In this document: piece after piece, positions 6,653-9,027 of the stretch
How the letters are laid out: every line of letters begins with the position of its first letter
How positions within the stretch are numbered: position 1 is the stretch's first letter
Source of the DNA: a bacterium
Lineage (GTDB): Bacteria > Babelota > Babeliae > Babelales > RVW-14
Length of the DNA: 9,027 bases
Assembly (NCBI GenBank): GCA_030432505.1
Contig: JAUIHA010000023.1
Location: 1-9,027, forward strand
Direction: 5' to 3'
Translations under genes and position numbers: made by a program
The notes under the pieces: generated by a model
The model's input: only the letters and a program-made list of their open reading frames with translations
Told to the model about the DNA's origin: nothing
Databases searched by the model: none

Positions 6653-8591
6653 CAAGCGCCCATAGATTTTGCAAAACCCAGTTTTGTACTGCCCAACTTG
6701 ACGTTGAATTTCGATAAAGATTCTTTAAATTTTTAACATTCGAGGAAAAGAAACTATGCGCCTTACTACTTTTCTCATCAAAATATGATGGGAAGTAATT
6801 TCCTGAAGTAAACCAACGTGTTGTTGGCGCAGCAAACCCAACCTTTTTTCTATTAACGATGACATCAGGTAAAATACCTTGAGCTACTCTTTTGAGTAGG
6901 TACTTTGTTGTTTTATATTTAAATTTTAAGGACAATGGAACATGCATCATAAACTCAACCAGCTTATAATCAAGAAATGGCACTCGTGCTTCAACACTTG
7001 CCGCCATTGCCATTTTATCTGCACGCATCAACAGTAACTCAGGAAGACGCTGCTTTAACTCTAGATACATCATCTTCCTACCAAAATCGCTTCTATCACT
7101 GAACTTTTTAAGGCGTGAAAGATGAAAATCAACAATGGAAAAACTATCGAATTCCTGGCGCATGCCCTGATAAATTTTTTCGACCATTGAGTCTGGACCA
7201 ATGTTATGTTGAAACGATTGTAAAACTTTCTTCTTTTGATGCTCGTTAAATGCTATTGCTCCACCCCAAAACAGTGCTCTCTTGCGAGACCAATTATCAA
7301 TAAGATCCGCATAACCTAAGCGATGGGTAAAAGCTTTATTTGCAACATGACGTACTCCTCGGCGAATAACCGCAGGAACTACACGCTGTGAAGGTCGCCA
7401 CATCGTTGAATAAAAATTATTAAGTTTTGCATATGTTGGGTACCCAAAGAATAATTCATCAGCACCCTCACCAACCTGTACCACGGTAACACCGGCATCT
7501 TTGGCAAGCTTTGCCACATAGTAGAAAGGAATACAGACGCAATCTGCCAGCGGCTCATCAAGGTGATACACCATCTTGTCATAAAATTGAAATGCCTCTT
7601 TTTCTGAAATAATAATTTCATGATGATCTGTACCAAAACGCTCTGCAACTAAACGTGCCCACTTGAGTTCATCGTGCTCAGGACCATCTGAAAATGCCAC
7701 CGTAAAAGTTTTAACTTTACCAACAAACTTGGACATCAGCGCAACATTCAAACTGGAATCAATCCCGCCAGATAAAAAAGCACCAAAAGGCACATCAGAC
7801 ATCATGCGCTTTTTGGTGGCATTAATCAAAAGGTGACGAATATTTTCTACACAGAATTGTTCACTGAAAAACTGTTTTTTCTCTTGTAGCGTAATTTTTT
7901 TCAGCGGAGAATACCATTCATGAAATGAAAGATTTTTTTGAGCATCAAGCTTTGCATAAAAACCTGCTGGCAACTTATAAACATCTTGAAAAATAGTATA
8001 TGGTGCAGGAGTGACCATGAAGGTAAGATAGTGGTATAAAGCGATAGAAGATTTCTCTCTTTTATTCCACGGCAGCTCCCATAACGCTTTAATTTCAGAT
8101 GCAAAACTTAATATGTCATTTTGCTGCGTAAAATAAAGCGGCTTTATACCAATACGATCACGAACAAGATAAAGCTCATTTTTTTTGATATCGAAAAGAG
8201 AAAATGAAAACATTCCATCAAGCTTTTCTAGACATTTTATGCCCCACTGCTTATAGGCGTGTAAAATGGTCTCAGTATCACTATGAGAAGAATATTCATG
8301 CCCCAGAGATTCAAGTTCTTTTCGAAGTTCTTCGTGATTGTAAATTTCGCCATTAAATGCAATCACAACCGATTCGTCTTTATCCAACATCGGTTGTTTC
8401 CCTGCTTGAGAAATATCAATAATTGATAGTCTATTGTGAGCAAACCCAACGGCATTATCAGGTGAAAACCACACTCCGTGGTCATCAGGACCTCGATGCG
8501 TAACTTTTTGACGCATCGCCTCTAAAAGCGACGTACTGAGCTTGTCACCCTTTTCTTTGCTCAAAGCACAAAAACCAGCGTATCCACACAT
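6627..8591 (-). CDS. asnB: Asparagine synthase-type glutamine amidotransferase (AsnB family)
   Basis: Class II glutamine amidotransferase fused to an ATP-dependent synthetase, 654 residues. The N-terminal Ntn domain starts with Met-Cys: Cys2 is the catalytic nucleophile freed by Met removal, which fixes the start. It carries HRGPDD (32-37), HNRLSIID (52-59), AFNGEIYN (78-85), SDTE (104-107) and GMFSF (126-130) for glutamine hydrolysis. The synthetase half has the PP-loop SGGIDSS (274-280), TVAFSDG (297-303), HLDEPLAD (343-350) and GEGADELFFGYP (374-385). Family chemistry is Asp + Gln + ATP to Asn + Glu + AMP + PPi, but homologues in polysaccharide loci are thought to amidate sugar acids; the surroundings leave both possible. 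The first residues read MCGYAG where MCGIAG is usual. AGAGGAGAG lies upstream with good spacing. It sits 34 nt after the FAD gene, and its last 26 nt overlap the next gene. The symbol denotes the family, not proven asparagine synthesis. Confidence 0.92.
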   Translation of the reverse strand: MCGYAGFCALSKEKGDKLSTSLLEAMRQKVTHRGPDDHGVWFSPDNAVGFAHNRLSIIDISQAGKQPMLDKDESVVIAFNGEIYNHEELRKELESLGHEYSSHSDTETILHAYKQWGIKCLEKLDGMFSFSLFDIKKNELYLVRDRIGIKPLYFTQQNDILSFASEIKALWELPWNKREKSSIALYHYLTFMVTPAPYTIFQDVYKLPAGFYAKLDAQKNLSFHEWYSPLKKITLQEKKQFFSEQFCVENIRHLLINATKKRMMSDVPFGAFLSGGIDSSLNVALMSKFVGKVKTFTVAFSDGPEHDELKWARLVAERFGTDHHEIIISEKEAFQFYDKMVYHLDEPLADCVCIPFYYVAKLAKDAGVTVVQVGEGADELFFGYPTYAKLNNFYSTMWRPSQRVVPAVIRRGVRHVANKAFTHRLGYADLIDNWSRKRALFWGGAIAFNEHQKKKVLQSFQHNIGPDSMVEKIYQGMRQEFDSFSIVDFHLSRLKKFSDRSDFGRKMMYLELKQRLPELLLMRADKMAMAASVEARVPFLDYKLVEFMMHVPLSLKFKYKTTKYLLKRVAQGILPDVIVNRKKVGFAAPTTRWFTSGNYFPSYFDEKSSKAHSFFSSNVKNLKNLYRNSTSSWAVQNWVLQNLWALDEYNNHKK

Positions 8592-8597
8592 CCCCCG

Positions 8598-8606
8598 CTC
8601 TCCTCT
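8598..8606 (-). promoter_or_regulatory. Ribosome binding site of the AsnB-like gene
   Basis: AGAGGAGAG on the minus strand, core AGGAG eight nt before the ATG at 8591, in the 34-nt gap after the FAD gene. A run of five G follows next to the start codon. No promoter or terminator fits in this short gap, which supports co-transcription. Confidence 0.65.
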
Positions 8607-8625
8607 TGATCTCTAGTTCATAAAA

Positions 8626-9027
8626 TTAGCGTGAAGCTGAACGAACTCCTCGCTGACGTCTCAGTTTCATATTTCTTTTTTCTCTCGCTTTTGAAGTTGC
8701 TGCGGTAACTTTACTGTCCATATTTTCACAGGCAAATATCTTATCAACCGCTTCCCAAGCAGAAAGCATCGCAATATCCATATTGTTGTAGCGATGCATA
8801 CCATTACGTCCCATCAGTTGTAAATTTGAAAATTGTTCAAGATAGTCAAGAACAGCTGAAAGATGCTCTTGATAATTCGCATCGTATACTGGATACGCTT
8901 CAGATGTCTTCATGACCATACCGTCAACAATATCTGCGGCTTTAACAATGCCAATTTTATCCAGCTCTTGTCTCCCTATTTCAACAAGCTCTTCTTCTGA
9001 TTTATTCCAAAACTCTCCACCAACAAA
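8626..9027 (-). CDS. FAD-dependent oxidoreductase (UGM/amine-oxidase-like), C-terminal part only
   Basis: The frame is open to the window edge, so only the last 133 residues are present and the N-terminal Rossmann FAD motif lies outside. The methionine at 8919 is internal: the upstream codons (ending ...VKAADIVDG) continue the same domain. AYPVYDANYQEHL, then YLEQFSNLQLMGRNGMHRY and NNMDIAMLSAWEAVDKI, form the C-terminal FAD-contact segment typical of NAD(P)/FAD oxidoreductases related to UDP-galactopyranose mutase and protoporphyrinogen oxidase-like amine oxidases; members are frequent in glycan loci. Whether this one makes a furanose sugar, as UDP-galactopyranose mutase does, or oxidises something else cannot be told from the fragment. 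After the fold ends, about 35 residues form a very basic tail (AREKRNMKLRRQRGVRSASR). First visible gene of the operon, 34 nt before the amidotransferase gene. Confidence 0.82.
   Translation of the reverse strand, partial: FVGGEFWNKSEEELVEIGRQELDKIGIVKAADIVDGMVMKTSEAYPVYDANYQEHLSAVLDYLEQFSNLQLMGRNGMHRYNNMDIAMLSAWEAVDKIFACENMDSKVTAATSKAREKRNMKLRRQRGVRSASR

Noticed and set aside
8626..8919. Treating the methionine at 8919 as the start of a separate 97-residue protein
   Set aside because: The codons upstream to the window edge are open and continue the same FAD-oxidoreductase domain, so it is an internal methionine of a truncated longer gene.

Overview
The window comes from an AT-rich bacterial genome. 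A multi-membrane M50-type metalloprotease with an unusual active-site layout, a small exported ankyrin-repeat-like protein and tightly packed genes together recall Candidatus Dependentiae (TM6/Babeliae) or a similar host-associated lineage. That placement rests on remembered family resemblance and is only moderately secure, since no rRNA or other marker gene is present.

Layout. Positions 1-1038 (+) hold an M50-like zinc metalloprotease that enters from outside the window. Positions 1052-1768 (-) hold an unrecognised single-span membrane protein. A 92-nt divergent promoter region (1769-1860) separates it from 1861-2385 (+), an exported protein with degenerate ankyrin-like repeats. From 2382 to the right edge everything lies on the minus strand and forms one compact gene cluster, read right to left: the C-terminus of an FAD-dependent, UGM/amine-oxidase-like oxidoreductase (8626 to beyond 9027); an asparagine-synthase-type glutamine amidotransferase (6627-8591); a GT-C fold membrane glycosyltransferase (5351-6652); a mannose-1-phosphate guanylyltransferase, ManC (4317-5354); and a second, larger GT-C-like membrane protein (2382-4316).

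How the genes work together. Gaps in the minus-strand cluster are 34 nt, a 26-nt overlap, a 4-nt ATGA overlap and a directly abutting TAG/GTG, so one polycistronic mRNA with translational coupling is likely. ManC would supply GDP-mannose. The two GT-C proteins would transfer lipid-linked sugars on the outer face of the cytoplasmic membrane. The AsnB-like and FAD enzymes are of kinds often found in surface-polysaccharide loci, where they may modify sugars. The simplest reading is a surface glycan or protein-glycosylation operon; its exact product cannot be read from the sequence. The left third looks like an envelope and secreted-protein neighbourhood unrelated to the operon.

No tRNA, rRNA, CRISPR array, insertion sequence or convincing intrinsic terminator was seen. 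No gene-free stretch exceeds 300 bases.
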